In this document: one piece after another, positions 52,306-62,172 of the stretch | Layout of the letters: each line of letters opens with the position of its first letter | Numbering within the stretch: position 1 is the stretch's first letter | Source: Chryseobacterium vaccae | Lineage (GTDB): Bacteria; Bacteroidota; Bacteroidia; Flavobacteriales; Weeksellaceae | Assembly: GCF_009602705.1 (NCBI RefSeq) | Contig: NZ_VSWH01000001.1 | Coordinates: 3,782,001 to 3,846,000, forward strand | DNA: 64,000 bases | Reading direction: 5' to 3' | Position numbers and translations under genes: made by a program | Notes under the pieces: generated by a model | The model's input: only the letters and a program-made list of their open reading frames with translations | What the model was told of the DNA's origin: nothing | Database searches by the model: none

Positions 52306-53457
52306 TTATTTTGTTATTTCCTGTAATTCTGTTTCTAATTCCTGCTTTTCTTTTTCTGTATACAGTTCAGAATTCACCAAAGAAGTCTTAAATTTTTCAA
52401 CTGTTTGAAGATAGTTCTGTTTTAGTTGAATTTGAGCTTTTATGATATATAAAAAACCTTGTGAGAAATTGGGGTAAGTATCCAACAATATTTGCCAGGC
52501 TTGAATGGCTTTGTCGTATTGTTTTTCATTATAAAAAAACCATCCCTTACCATTTAAGACTCCAATTGAAAAATTGAGTTTGGTTCCGTAGCTGGATACT
52601 ATTTTTTGCTCAAGAGATTTTTTAATACTTAAATCTTTTTGCCTAGTGGATAAATATTCTGCCTGAATAGCAGACCATTCTTCAAATAGATCATAAAGTG
52701 CAGTATTTATTAATAAACCAGGCGTTGCATTGTGATCAGCTGCTTTAAAGCGATACCCTTTAATATCTAAAAAAGGATTAGGAATATTCTTTTTTATAAC
52801 AGAATCCATCTTAGCAAAATCTTCAGGATAATCGTTACCAATTCCGAAGCGATAATATTTTTTGGATGTATATGAAAGACTGTTCATTTTGCTTATTGAA
52901 TCCGTTAAATCAATATTTTTCTGAAAGAAAAAAGGGCTCATTGAAATTACACCGTTCAAATCATTGATCCTTGTACTAAAAAGGGAAGTTGTGAAATAGC
53001 CATATCTTGAATGACCAATTAATATCCTGAATTTTGAAGCCTTGTACTCTTTTTCGGCAAAGGGGATAAGTTCCTCAAAAATGAATTTTTCATTTTCAAG
53101 CGCAAGTCCATTTGAATCAGAGGTTTTGTACTGTGTTTCATTATAGCGGTAACGTTGTTCAGATTCCACGCTGATTATTACAGATGATGGCATCTGTTCA
53201 TTACTTGTAAGATAATCAATGGTATTGATGATATAATTATGACTTCTTTTGTTTTGCCTGTCGAATACAATAATTAATGGGAAATTGTTTTTTATTCCAT
53301 TTTGCCACTCTACCGGAACGGTTATAGAAACTTTTTTTCCAAATCCAAGATTTTTTGAGTGGATGGTTGTGTCTTTCAGCTTTTTATATCTTTCATAGTT
53401 TTGCGCAAATAGGGTGGTGGTAAATAAAATAAAAAGTAAGGCAAATCTTTTTGGCAT
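52306..53457 (-). CDS. Secreted alpha/beta-hydrolase (esterase D/Fes-like) with C-terminal repeat region
   Basis: A signal peptide (ending TTLFAQ) leads into an esterase-type hydrolase domain (about 25-280). The oxyanion/strand region is FPLIIVFDRQN and the nucleophile elbow is GHSRYG, with likely acid and His further on (FKAADHNATPGLL). The elbow lacks the second Gly of GxSxGG forms. The C-terminal 90 residues (NGKGWFFYNEKQYDKAIQAW, then IKAQIQLKQNYLQ) look like TPR-type helices. Substrates could be siderophore or sugar esters; this is not determined. Confidence 0.82.
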   Translation of the reverse strand: MPKRFALLFILFTTTLFAQNYERYKKLKDTTIHSKNLGFGKKVSITVPVEWQNGIKNNFPLIIVFDRQNKRSHNYIINTIDYLTSNEQMPSSVIISVESEQRYRYNETQYKTSDSNGLALENEKFIFEELIPFAEKEYKASKFRILIGHSRYGYFTTSLFSTRINDLNGVISMSPFFFQKNIDLTDSISKMNSLSYTSKKYYRFGIGNDYPEDFAKMDSVIKKNIPNPFLDIKGYRFKAADHNATPGLLINTALYDLFEEWSAIQAEYLSTRQKDLSIKKSLEQKIVSSYGTKLNFSIGVLNGKGWFFYNEKQYDKAIQAWQILLDTYPNFSQGFLYIIKAQIQLKQNYLQTVEKFKTSLVNSELYTEKEKQELETELQEITK

Positions 53458-53509
53458 CTCAGTTTAATTTGAATAGTTAGATGAATCCATATTAATGAAG
53501 TCTGGGTTC

Positions 53510-53980
53510 TTATGGATTTTCCTTCGAGATTTCCTCATGATGCTTCAGGTATAAAGGCAGCGCTGCAGAACCATACCATGGAAAAATCTCATAACTGAAA
53601 ACACCGGCCTGTACCGCGGGATCTGTTTTCACCCATTGCTCAGCTTCTTCTTTAGATTTGGTGTTGAAAATAAACATACCGCGATAGTTTTCTTTATTCT
53701 TTTCTAAAAAAGGTCCTGCCACAACAATCTTTCCTTCATCGGCAAGTCTGGTGATATTTCCCATGTGTCCTTTCATCAGTTCTCCCATTTTGGCTTTGTC
53801 TTCAATTTTAGCGGTTCCCGTGGTCAGCATAACAATGGTATAGGCCTTCATCCCGTATTGGTCCGCGCCTAAAGAAGTTGCCAATTCCTGATTGAATTTT
53901 ACTTTTTCTTTATTCTTCTCCTGAGCGAAGGATAAGGTAGTCATCAAAATACTAAGGGTTATAAAAAATTTTAATTTCAT
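53510..53980 (-). CDS. Exported YciI-family protein
   Basis: A signal peptide (ending TLSFAQ) precedes a YciI/dimeric alpha-beta-barrel domain (about 45-150): YTIVMLTTGTAKIEDKAKM, LMKGHMGNITRLADEGKIVV, AGPFLEKNKENYRGMFIFN and AEQWVKTDPAVQAGVFSYEI. The His and Asp of GHMGN and VKTDP match the putative active site. The role of YciI proteins is poorly known, and export is unusual for the family. Confidence 0.85.
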   Translation of the reverse strand: MKLKFFITLSILMTTLSFAQEKNKEKVKFNQELATSLGADQYGMKAYTIVMLTTGTAKIEDKAKMGELMKGHMGNITRLADEGKIVVAGPFLEKNKENYRGMFIFNTKSKEEAEQWVKTDPAVQAGVFSYEIFPWYGSAALPLYLKHHEEISKENP

Positions 53981-54047
53981 AGATGTTTAATTATAATGTG
54001 AATAGCTGAAATCTGGCATCTTATGTCTGAAATCTAATATCTAAGTT

Positions 54048-55226
54048 CTAATCTTTTATTCTCAAAAATTCTTTGGCCAGTTCAATCATTTTCGGATCTC
54101 CGGTGTATTTTCCGTGTTCATCGGATAATTTTACCGTAGGAATCCACTCCTGGTTGGGAGCCTGAACGCCGATCAGTTTCATAACGATATTCATTGGTTT
54201 TAGACCAACATCATTAGTAAGATTCGTTCCTATTCCGAAAGAGATTCCTATTTTCCCTCTGCAGTAGTTGGTAATTTCTGCCACTTTTTCAAGATTCAGG
54301 GCATCTGAGAAAATAATGTATTTAAACATAGGATTGATGCCGTTTTTCTGATAATGGGCAATGGTTTTATCTGCAAATTCCAACGGATCACCGCTGTCGT
54401 GGCGTACCCCATCAAACAGTTTTGCAAATTTCTTGTCAAACTGCTGGAAGAATACATCCGTAGTGTAAGTATCAGACAGTGCTACTCCAAGATCACCTCT
54501 GTACACATCTACCCAATGTTCCAGAGCCAGTTCATTCGCCATTTTAAATCCGTATTCTGCGGCGTGAAACATAAACCATTCATGAGCGTGGGTTCCGATG
54601 GGTTTTACTCCGTATTTCATCGCAAAATGAACGTTTGAACTTCCGATAAATGTAGAGTCTCTTTTCTGCGTCAGGGCTTCCATAACCAGATTCTGTACCT
54701 TATAAGAATGTCTTCTTCTTGTCCCGAATTCGGCAAAAGTTACTCCAAGTTTTCCCAGTGAATCTGCTTTCTCAATGGTTTTGCTCATCACTTCTTCGTT
54801 GGAATCTCTTTCCATGTGGTTCATCTCATAATGAAGTTCGCTGATCAGAGCTAATAACGGAACTTCCCAGAGAATAGTTCTGTACCATAGCCCTTCAACG
54901 GTTACGCTGAGGTCATTTCCTTCCTGATGAATCTTTACTTCAGATGGATCATAATGGTAGCCTTCCAGAAAATCGAGGTAAGGAAGGTCAATGTACGGGC
55001 AGGTCTTTGCCATGAATTTTTTTTCGTCTTTTGTCAGCTTTAATTCTGCCATTTTATTGACGGCTTCTTTCAGTGCTGCATCAAAGCCCGGCGGGAAATG
55101 ATGTTTTCCCCTGTTGATGAATTCATATTTTACAATGGAATTCGGAAATAATTTTACCACCGCATTCTGCATGGTTATTTTATAGAAATCGTTATCTAAG
55201 ATAGAGTTTAATCGAACGTCGTGCAT
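54048..55226 (-). CDS. pncB: Nicotinate phosphoribosyltransferase
   Basis: The enzyme makes nicotinate mononucleotide from nicotinate, PRPP and ATP in NAD salvage. The 392-residue protein shows the family pattern: NDFYKITMQNAVVKLFPN near the N terminus, AEFGTRRRHSYKVQN (residues about 167-181), PIGTHAHEWFMFHAAEYGF with the active-site His, RHDSGDPLEFADKTI and the C-terminal FGIGTNLTNDVG. A TATATTTG element (55253-55246) lies 20 bases before the ATG. Confidence 0.96.
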   Translation of the reverse strand: MHDVRLNSILDNDFYKITMQNAVVKLFPNSIVKYEFINRGKHHFPPGFDAALKEAVNKMAELKLTKDEKKFMAKTCPYIDLPYLDFLEGYHYDPSEVKIHQEGNDLSVTVEGLWYRTILWEVPLLALISELHYEMNHMERDSNEEVMSKTIEKADSLGKLGVTFAEFGTRRRHSYKVQNLVMEALTQKRDSTFIGSSNVHFAMKYGVKPIGTHAHEWFMFHAAEYGFKMANELALEHWVDVYRGDLGVALSDTYTTDVFFQQFDKKFAKLFDGVRHDSGDPLEFADKTIAHYQKNGINPMFKYIIFSDALNLEKVAEITNYCRGKIGISFGIGTNLTNDVGLKPMNIVMKLIGVQAPNQEWIPTVKLSDEHGKYTGDPKMIELAKEFLRIKD

Positions 55227-55245
55227 AATATGTGTAATTTTAACG

Positions 55246-55253
55246 CAAATATA
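55246..55253 (-). promoter_or_regulatory. -7 element of pncB
   Basis: Minus-strand TATATTTG just upstream of the pncB start. Confidence 0.6.
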
Positions 55254-55264
55254 ATCATTAAAAA

Positions 55265-55296
55265 TAAAAATCGTCTAAATGTAAGACGATTTTTTA
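55265..55296 (-). terminator. Terminator after the Dps gene
   Basis: AAATCGTCT (55268-55276) pairs with AGACGATTT (55284-55292), with T-rich flanks; 23 bases past the Dps stop. Confidence 0.85.
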
Positions 55297-55318
55297 TTAT
55301 TCGGATGATTTTTGCAGG

Positions 55319-55795
55319 TTACTTCCCTAAATAAGAGTTGTACATCCATACTTCTTTTTCCTGTTCTGTGATGTAGTCGCTCATCTGGGAATTAGTTCCT
55401 TCATCTCCTGCTTTATCCGTAATATCCAGAAGCTCTCTCTGAAGATCAATAACCACTTTGAATGAATTTAAGATAAGTTCAACGCTTTTTGCTGCATAAG
55501 TCACTTCTTTGCTTTCTTTAATAGTAGCCACTTTAAGGTAATCGGAATAATTATGAGCAGGAGTTGCACCCAGTGTAAGGATTCTCTCCGCGATCTCATC
55601 GATCTTTAATACCAGGCTGTTGTAAAGTTCCTCAAACTTCGGGTGAAGGGTAAAGAACTGATCTCCTTTGATATTCCAGTGCGAACCTCTTGTATTCTGA
55701 TAAAATACGGAATAGTTAGCTAAAAGGATATTTAATTTTTCTGAAATGTTTTTACAGTCGGCTTCTTTCAGGCCGATAATGCTTGCATTTTTCAT
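55319..55795 (-). CDS. Dps-family ferritin-like DNA-protection protein
   Basis: The protein stores iron and protects DNA from oxidative damage as a 12-mer. The 158-residue four-helix protein has the ferroxidase signature QNTRGSHWNIKGDQFFTLHP followed by EELYNSLVLKIDEIAERILT, giving the His, Asp and Glu ligands between subunits. It lacks a long Lys-rich N-terminal tail. A TAAATTTG element (55823-55816) lies 20 bases before the ATG. Confidence 0.94.
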   Translation of the reverse strand: MKNASIIGLKEADCKNISEKLNILLANYSVFYQNTRGSHWNIKGDQFFTLHPKFEELYNSLVLKIDEIAERILTLGATPAHNYSDYLKVATIKESKEVTYAAKSVELILNSFKVVIDLQRELLDITDKAGDEGTNSQMSDYITEQEKEVWMYNSYLGK

Positions 55796-55815
55796 ACGTT
55801 TATTTTTTATACTAA

Positions 55816-55823
55816 CAAATTTA
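55816..55823 (-). promoter_or_regulatory. -7 element of the Dps gene
   Basis: Minus-strand TAAATTTG, 20 bases before the start. Confidence 0.6.
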
Positions 55824-55975
55824 GAAAATATTGTGCCGAAAAGCCCTTATTACCAATAGATGATAACTATAAGAAAATGTTTTAAAATAGTTTGGAAATA
55901 TGAGCCGAAAAGAAAAAGACAGAGGTAAGGAGAAACAATTTCTTTCTTAAATATCAGTTTACACCACATGATGCT

Positions 55976-55983
55976 TATCTTTG
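55976..55983 (+). promoter_or_regulatory. -7 element of the GT-C-like membrane protein gene
   Basis: TATCTTTG lies inside the longest frame, so translation should start at ATG 56007, not at ATG 55968. Confidence 0.6.
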
Positions 55984-56006
55984 ATGACTTTATACCTGGT
56001 TTTAAA

Positions 56007-57599
56007 ATGAAATCATTCCGAAATATAGGATTACGAAGCTTTCTGATGTCTTTTGCTGTCTTTTTTACGGTCTCTTTACTGTACTATATCAGTTCAGTTC
56101 TGAAAACAGACGGACATTATGTATATCTTCTGGATGATGCTTACATTCATCTTGCAATGGCGAAGAATTTTGCATTGTATGAAGTCTGGGGAATGACCAG
56201 GTATCAGTTTTCCTCCACTTCTTCATCGCCTCTTTTTACCTATATGCTTAGTGTTCTGATTGAGATTTTTGGAGACAATGATCAGATTCCTTTGTACTTT
56301 AATGCAGCTTTCAGTATTGGTATCCTTTATTTTCTTTCCATATATTATGGGGATATTCTCAAGGAGGTAAAAAGAACCGTTTTAGCGGTACTCTTTACTG
56401 TATTTTTCATTGTTCTTCCGCTGCATTTCCTTTCGGGAATGGAGCACGTCTTTCAGATATTCCTTTTTGTAATTAATATTTTCTGCTTTTATCGTCGGGA
56501 CCAGAACAAGGCTGCGGAATACGGCTTTTATTTCAGCCTTTTATTGATGGGACTGATCCGTTTTGAAAGTATGTTCTATTTTGTGATTCTGGCTGTTATG
56601 TTTGCTGTTATAAAGAAGTGGAAGGAGGTGGTGCTGGTTTTAGTGTTGGGATTAATGCCTATTACTGTATTTTGTGCTTTCAACTACCAGCAGGACGGCT
56701 ACTTTTTCCCCAATTCCGTGATTGTAAAAGGAACAAAGTTGAGTTTTGATTCCAATATAGTGTACCAGCTTAAAGTCATTCTGCTGGATAATTTTCTGCT
56801 GAATATCAGTTTTTATAAAGTGGGTGTTTTCCCTGTTTTACTGTCCCTTATTTTTATTTACAGGGATTTCAAAACGAAAACATTTAAAAAAGTATTGGAA
56901 GATAACTTCCTTCTGATTGTATTTTCCCTGCTAATGATTTGTCACTCCATGTTTGCAGATCTGAAAGGGCTTTTCCGTTATGAAGCCTATATTCTTACAG
57001 GATTCTGTATGGTTCTGATACCAAAGCTTAAAGGATTGTTTTTCGATTTTACCCATTATATTAAAAAAGAAAGGATAATCAGTGTATTCATTGCTGCAAA
57101 TGCTGTACTTCTTATATATAAAGGAAGTGTTGCCCATAAAGTGATGAATAACGGAGGGAAGAATATTTATGAACAGCAGGTGCAGTCTGCGAAATTTCTG
57201 AATCTGTTTTATAACAGCTCTAAAGTGGTTGCTAATGATATTGGCGCGGTAAGCTATTATACGGATATTCATTTGCTGGATATTGCCGGACTCGGGTCAG
57301 TGGAAACCGTTCCTTTTAATGAAAACAAAGGAAAGTTTGACAAGAGGTTTGAAGATTTTCTTGCCCGATATTGTTTTGAGAATAAATATGATCTTGCAAT
57401 AGTATATGAAGGCTGGCTTCAAGGGCATGTTCCTCCACACTGGAAAAAAGCAGCGGTCCTGAAGATAGGAGAGAAGATAACCGTAGCAAGACAGGAAGTA
57501 TCTGTTTATTCTATCAATGAAAAGAATCTGGTACAGCTGAAACAAAATATCAGAAAATTTAACTGGAATAAAAACGTTACCGTCACAATCACCGAATAA
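56007..57599 (+). CDS. Polytopic membrane protein resembling GT-C glycosyltransferases
   Basis: The frame is open from 55968, but a promoter element at 55976-55983 favours ATG 56007 (MKSFRNIGLRS). The protein has about ten membrane helices and a C-terminal soluble part of about 120 residues. The first external loop carries LLDDAYIHLAMAKNFALYE, the acidic pair typical of GT-C/PMT-like lipid-linked sugar transferases. The C-terminal part includes VVANDIGAVSYYTDIHLLDI, often seen in such proteins. The donor and acceptor are unknown. It is transcribed alone, upstream of the ribosomal operon. Confidence 0.75.
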   Translation: MKSFRNIGLRSFLMSFAVFFTVSLLYYISSVLKTDGHYVYLLDDAYIHLAMAKNFALYEVWGMTRYQFSSTSSSPLFTYMLSVLIEIFGDNDQIPLYFNAAFSIGILYFLSIYYGDILKEVKRTVLAVLFTVFFIVLPLHFLSGMEHVFQIFLFVINIFCFYRRDQNKAAEYGFYFSLLLMGLIRFESMFYFVILAVMFAVIKKWKEVVLVLVLGLMPITVFCAFNYQQDGYFFPNSVIVKGTKLSFDSNIVYQLKVILLDNFLLNISFYKVGVFPVLLSLIFIYRDFKTKTFKKVLEDNFLLIVFSLLMICHSMFADLKGLFRYEAYILTGFCMVLIPKLKGLFFDFTHYIKKERIISVFIAANAVLLIYKGSVAHKVMNNGGKNIYEQQVQSAKFLNLFYNSSKVVANDIGAVSYYTDIHLLDIAGLGSVETVPFNENKGKFDKRFEDFLARYCFENKYDLAIVYEGWLQGHVPPHWKKAAVLKIGEKITVARQEVSVYSINEKNLVQLKQNIRKFNWNKNVTVTITE

Positions 57600-57654
57600 A
57601 TGTAAGTGTCTGTTAATTAATTTTTAATAAAAAAGATTATTTGCAGATAACTGC

Positions 57655-57684
57655 TTGTTAATTAAAAAAAAATTATTATTTTTG
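57655..57684 (+). promoter_or_regulatory. Promoter of the rpsL operon
   Basis: TTG (57655-57657), 19-base spacer, TATTTTTG (57677-57684): a canonical Bacteroidota promoter, 25 bases before the rpsL start. Confidence 0.8.
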
Positions 57685-57708
57685 CACCCTAAAATAAAAA
57701 GCAATTAA

Positions 57709-58122
57709 ATGCCTACTATTCAACAATTAGTAAGAAAAGGAAGAGCCACGCTTGCCAAGAAGAGCAAATCGGCTGCCCTTGATTCTTGTCCACAAAGACG
57801 TGGTGTATGTACGAGAGTATATACTACTACACCGAAGAAACCTAACTCTGCACTTAGAAAAGTAGCAAGGGTAAGACTTTCTAACGGTAAAGAAGTGAAT
57901 GCCTATATCCCGGGCGAAGGACATAATCTTCAAGAGCACTCGATAGTATTGGTTAGAGGCGGAAGGGTGAAAGACCTACCGGGAGTACGTTACCACATCG
58001 TAAGAGGTGCATTAGATACCGCTGGTGTAAATGGAAGAACTCAGAGAAGATCTAAGTACGGAGCTAAGAGACCTAAACCAGGACAAGCAGCTGCTGCTCC
58101 TGCAAAAGGAAAGAAAAAATAA
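57709..58122 (+). CDS. rpsL: 30S ribosomal protein S12
   Basis: S12 sits at the decoding centre and governs accuracy. The 137-residue protein has all landmarks: [12 protein letters not shown] at the start, [20 protein letters not shown] (whose Lys is the classic streptomycin-resistance position, wild type here), and [21 protein letters not shown] short Ala/Lys tail follows the core. It is the first gene of the operon. Confidence 0.98.
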   Translation: MPTIQQLVRKGRATLAKKSKSAALDSCPQRRGVCTRVYTTTPKKPNSALRKVARVRLSNGKEVNAYIPGEGHNLQEHSIVLVRGGRVKDLPGVRYHIVRGALDTAGVNGRTQRRSKYGAKRPKPGQAAAAPAKGKKK

Positions 58123-58145
58123 TCATTAAATAAGGTACAAAAGCA

Positions 58146-58622
58146 ATGAGAAAGACAAAAGCGAAAAAAAGACCGTTGTTACCAGATCCAAAGTTTAATG
58201 ATCAATTGGTAACGAGATTCGTAAACAACTTGATGCTTGACGGTAAGAAGTCAATCGCATTCAAAATATTCTATGATGCATTAGATATCGTAGAAACTAA
58301 AAAAGGAGAAACGGAAAAAACTGCCCTTGAAATCTGGAAAGATGCACTTACAAATGTAATGCCTCACGTAGAAGTACGTTCTAGAAGAGTAGGTGGAGCT
58401 AACTTCCAAATTCCTATGCCAATCAGAGCTGACAGAAAAATTTCTATGGCAATGAAATGGTTAATTAGCTACTCTAAAAAGAGAAATGATAAGTCTATGG
58501 CTTTGAAATTAGCTAATGAAGTAGTAGCTGCTTCAAGAGAAGAAGGTGCTGCTTTCAAAAAGAAATCTGATACTCACAAAATGGCGGAAGCTAATAAGGC
58601 TTTCTCACACTTTAAATTCTAA
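58146..58622 (+). CDS. rpsG: 30S ribosomal protein S7
   Basis: S7 nucleates the head of the 30S subunit. The 158-residue protein starts [20 protein letters not shown] and contains [20 protein letters not shown] and [20 protein letters not shown]. It lies 23 bases after rpsL and 6 bases before fusA. Confidence 0.98.
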   Translation: MRKTKAKKRPLLPDPKFNDQLVTRFVNNLMLDGKKSIAFKIFYDALDIVETKKGETEKTALEIWKDALTNVMPHVEVRSRRVGGANFQIPMPIRADRKISMAMKWLISYSKKRNDKSMALKLANEVVAASREEGAAFKKKSDTHKMAEANKAFSHFKF

Positions 58623-58628
58623 TTAGAA

Positions 58629-60746
58629 ATGAGTAGAGATCTTAAATTTACAAGAAATATTGGTATTGCCGCTCACATTGATGCTGGTAAAACTACTACT
58701 ACAGAAAGAATCTTATTCTATACAGGTGTAAACCATAAAATTGGAGAAGTTCACGATGGTGCTTCTACAATGGACTGGATGGAGCAGGAAGCAGAAAGAG
58801 GGATTACTATTACTTCTGCTGCAACTACTTGTTCTTGGAACTTTCCAACAGATCAGGGAAAACCTGTTGCAGACACTAAACCTTACCACTTCAACATTAT
58901 CGATACACCGGGACACGTTGACTTCACTGTAGAAGTAAACAGATCTTTAAGAGTATTGGATGGATTGGTATTCTTATTCTCAGCAGTAGATGGAGTAGAG
59001 CCTCAGTCTGAAACAAACTGGAGACTTGCTGACAACTACAAAGTTGCTAGAATGGGATTCGTAAACAAAATGGACAGACAGGGTGCTGACTTCCTTAACG
59101 TGGTAAACCAGGTTAAAGATATGTTAGGATCTAACGCGGTTCCAATCGTTTTACCAATCGGTGCTGAAGAAGATTTCAAAGGTGTTGTTGACTTAATTAA
59201 AAACAGAGCGATCATCTGGGATGAAGCAGGACAAGGAGCTACTTTCGAAGTAGTGCCAATTCCTGAAGACATGAAAGATGAAGTTCTTGAATATAGAGAG
59301 AAACTTGTAGAAGCTGTTTCTGAGTATGACGAAACTTTGATGGAGAAATTCTTTGAAGATCCGGATTCAATTACAGAAGAAGAAATCAATGCTGCATTGA
59401 GAGCTGCTACTATCGATTTATCTATTATCCCAATGACTTGTGGTTCTTCATTCAAGAACAAAGGAGTACAGTTTATGTTGGATGCAGTATGTAAATACTT
59501 GCCTTCTCCATTGGATAAAGATGATATCAAAGGTACTGATCCAAGAACTGACGCTGAAATCACAAGAAAACCATCTGTAGATGAGCCTTTCGCAGCTTTA
59601 GCATTTAAGATTGCTACTGACCCGTTCGTGGGAAGATTAGCATTCTTCAGAGCATACTCTGGAAGACTTGATGCAGGTTCTTATATCTTGAACACGCGTT
59701 CAGGAGATAAAGAAAGAATCTCAAGAATCTATCAGATGCACGCTAATAAGCAGAATCCAGTAGAATATATTGAAGCTGGTGATATTGGTGCTGCGGTAGG
59801 ATTCAAATCTATCAAAACTGGTGATACAATGTGTGACGAGAAAAACCCAATCGTTCTTGAATCGATGGTTTTCCCTGATCCGGTAATTGGTATCGCTGTT
59901 GAGCCTAAAACTAAAGCTGACCAGGATAAAATGGGTAACGCTCTAGCTAAATTGGCTGAAGAAGATCCAACGTTTACAGTGAGAACTGATGAAGCTTCTG
60001 GACAAACAATTATCTCTGGTATGGGTGAGCTTCACTTGGATATCATTGTAGACCGTATGAGAAGAGAATTCAAAGTTGAAGTAAACCAAGGACAACCTCA
60101 GGTAGAGTACAAAGAAAACTTAACAAAAGTTGCCAGCCACAGAGAAGTTTACAAAAAGCAATCTGGAGGTAAAGGTAAATTTGCTGATATTGTATTTGAA
60201 CTAGGACCTGCAGACGAAGGTAAAGTTGGTTTAGAATTCATCAATGAGATCAAAGGTGGTAACGTTCCTAGAGAATTTGTTCCTGCCATTGAAAAAGGCT
60301 TTAAAGCTGCAATGAAGAACGGTCCTTTGGCTGGTTTCGAAGTTGAAGGTATTAAAGTGGTTCTTAAAGACGGATCTTTCCACGCGGTGGATTCTGATGC
60401 TCTTTCCTTTGAAATGGCTGCTAAGTTAGGATTTAAAGAAGCGGGACGTGCTGCTAAGCCAGTAATTATGGAGCCTATTATGAAACTGGAAGTTGTAACT
60501 CCGGAAGAATATATGGGTAACATCATTGGTGACCTTAACAAGAGAAGAGGTACCATCAGTGGTCAGGAAGAGAAAAATGGAGCTATTGTAATCAAAGGTT
60601 CTGTTCCACTTTCTGAAATGTTTGGATATGTAACAACTCTAAGAACACTTTCATCAGGAAGAGCTACCTCTTCTATGGAATTAGAGAAGTACCAGGCTAC
60701 TCCACAAAACGTTGCTGAAGATATCATCGCTAAAGCAAAAGGTTAA
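58629..60746 (+). CDS. fusA: Elongation factor G
   Basis: EF-G is the GTPase that drives ribosome translocation. The 705-residue protein shows the G domain motifs [27 protein letters not shown] and NKMDRQGAD, then domains II-V ([58 protein letters not shown]). The protein is intact, with no sign of an intein or duplication. Confidence 0.98.
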   Translation: MSRDLKFTRNIGIAAHIDAGKTTTTERILFYTGVNHKIGEVHDGASTMDWMEQEAERGITITSAATTCSWNFPTDQGKPVADTKPYHFNIIDTPGHVDFTVEVNRSLRVLDGLVFLFSAVDGVEPQSETNWRLADNYKVARMGFVNKMDRQGADFLNVVNQVKDMLGSNAVPIVLPIGAEEDFKGVVDLIKNRAIIWDEAGQGATFEVVPIPEDMKDEVLEYREKLVEAVSEYDETLMEKFFEDPDSITEEEINAALRAATIDLSIIPMTCGSSFKNKGVQFMLDAVCKYLPSPLDKDDIKGTDPRTDAEITRKPSVDEPFAALAFKIATDPFVGRLAFFRAYSGRLDAGSYILNTRSGDKERISRIYQMHANKQNPVEYIEAGDIGAAVGFKSIKTGDTMCDEKNPIVLESMVFPDPVIGIAVEPKTKADQDKMGNALAKLAEEDPTFTVRTDEASGQTIISGMGELHLDIIVDRMRREFKVEVNQGQPQVEYKENLTKVASHREVYKKQSGGKGKFADIVFELGPADEGKVGLEFINEIKGGNVPREFVPAIEKGFKAAMKNGPLAGFEVEGIKVVLKDGSFHAVDSDALSFEMAAKLGFKEAGRAAKPVIMEPIMKLEVVTPEEYMGNIIGDLNKRRGTISGQEEKNGAIVIKGSVPLSEMFGYVTTLRTLSSGRATSSMELEKYQATPQNVAEDIIAKAKG

Positions 60747-60762
60747 TTTTTAAATTAAAGAA

Positions 60763-61068
60763 ATGTCACAAAGAATCAGAATAAAACTAAAATCTTACGA
60801 TTACAACTTGGTAGACAAGTCTGCTGAGAAAATCGTAAAAACGGTAAAGGCTACTGGTGCTGTTGTAAACGGACCAATTCCATTGCCAACGAATAAGAGA
60901 ATCTTCACAGTGTTGAGATCTCCGCACGTAAACAAGAAAGCAAGAGAGCAGTTCCAGTTATCAGCTCACAAGAGACTAATGGATATCTACTCTTCTTCTT
61001 CTAAGACTGTTGATGCTCTAATGAAATTAGAACTTCCTTCAGGTGTAGATGTAGAAATTAAAGTGTGA
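60763..61068 (+). CDS. rpsJ: 30S ribosomal protein S10
   Basis: S10 is a head protein of the 30S subunit and also NusE in antitermination. The 101-residue protein has [20 protein letters not shown] and [20 protein letters not shown]. It lies 16 bases after fusA and is followed by a terminator, so the operon ends here. Confidence 0.98.
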   Translation: MSQRIRIKLKSYDYNLVDKSAEKIVKTVKATGAVVNGPIPLPTNKRIFTVLRSPHVNKKAREQFQLSAHKRLMDIYSSSSKTVDALMKLELPSGVDVEIKV

Positions 61069-61095
61069 TAACTGCATACTTTGCAATGATTATAG

Positions 61096-61126
61096 AATCC
61101 GTTCCTTTTTAGGAACGGATTTTTTG
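61096..61126 (+). terminator. Terminator of the rpsL-rpsG-fusA-rpsJ operon
   Basis: AATCCGTTCC (61096-61105) pairs with GGAACGGATT (61112-61121), then a T-run. Confidence 0.92.
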
Positions 61127-61180
61127 CTTCCAATTTTTAAAAAGATTCTTATATCTTTAGCGGGATTCATAAATTATCGA

Positions 61181-61188
61181 TATTTTTG
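61181..61188 (+). promoter_or_regulatory. -7 element of the GLPGLI gene
   Basis: TATTTTTG overlaps a possible TTG start at 61186. Transcription would start near 61195, so GTG 61204 is the likelier start codon. Confidence 0.6.
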
Positions 61189-61203
61189 GCTCAAACTTTT
61201 ACC

Positions 61204-62031
61204 GTGAAAAAACTCTTCTTCTTATTATTTCCTTTACTGTTTAGTGCACAGACACATCGCTTTGTTTACCTGTTTCAATATAAAAAAGATTCATTGGCAC
61301 AAGATTTTACTAAAGCCAATATGATTCTGGACGTTAATCCTGATGATGTCAAATTTTATCCTTACTCTTACGCTCAAACAGATTCTCTGAATACTATCCG
61401 TGGCCAGAAAAGATCAAGATGGGATGATGATCTTCCTGCCATTATCAGGAAGAAGGATTCTTTTGAAAATACTTCATTGATTTTGCTGAATGATTTTTTT
61501 TCTTTAAAATCAACGGATAAAATGAACTGGAAGCTTTTAAGTGATACAAAAGTTGACGGACAGTATAATTTGCAGAAAGCAACCACAAATTTTGGAGGCA
61601 GACAATGGATCGCTTGGTTCTGCAAAGACATCAATTTAAGCGAAGGACCCTATAAGTTCCGTGGGCTTCCGGGGCTCATCTTTGAAATAGAAGACAGCAA
61701 CAGGAATTATATTTTTAAACTGGCTAAAAGTATGAAGTTTCCCAAGACTTATGAAACCCCGTTCCTGGAGAGTTTTATTGGAAAGAAACCTCTTCTTGTG
61801 ACGGAGAAGATCATTGCAAAAAAGCAGCTGGAACTCTACAATGATCCACTGCATGATGTTGCAGAAGCATTCAAATCAAATACCAATCCCGACAATACAT
61901 TTTATGTTTTAGGAGTACAGATCAAAAGTTTGGACCAGTTAAAAGGAATGTCTGATGAAAGAAGAAAAATGATGCTCAAAGAAAACAATCCCATCGAAAT
62001 TGATAAAGCCGTAAAATATCCTTTGAATTAA
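61204..62031 (+). CDS. GLPGLI family secreted protein
   Basis: The start is taken as GTG 61204: it follows the promoter and gives a clean signal peptide (MKKLFFLLFPLLFSAQ). The mature protein contains the family signature RGLPGLIFEIEDSNRNYIF (about residues 155-173) after WIAWFCKDINLSEGPYKF. The GLPGLI family is typical of Bacteroidota; the role is unknown, though members often lie near TonB receptors, as here. A TonB receptor gene follows after a terminator. Confidence 0.88.
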   Translation: MKKLFFLLFPLLFSAQTHRFVYLFQYKKDSLAQDFTKANMILDVNPDDVKFYPYSYAQTDSLNTIRGQKRSRWDDDLPAIIRKKDSFENTSLILLNDFFSLKSTDKMNWKLLSDTKVDGQYNLQKATTNFGGRQWIAWFCKDINLSEGPYKFRGLPGLIFEIEDSNRNYIFKLAKSMKFPKTYETPFLESFIGKKPLLVTEKIIAKKQLELYNDPLHDVAEAFKSNTNPDNTFYVLGVQIKSLDQLKGMSDERRKMMLKENNPIEIDKAVKYPLN

Positions 62032-62055
62032 AGAAAATAGAAATACCCGATTACA

Positions 62056-62083
62056 ACCCTCCTTTTCACAGGAGGGCTTTTTT
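62056..62083 (+). terminator. Terminator after the GLPGLI gene
   Basis: CCCTCC (62057-62062) pairs with GGAGGG (62071-62076) and is followed by a T-run. Confidence 0.8.
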
Positions 62084-62172
62084 ATGCCGAAATATCTGAA
62101 AAGTGAGATATATCAGATTGAATTGTTTATTTAGAATTAATAAAAATAACTAAATTCGCCAAAAATTATCAG

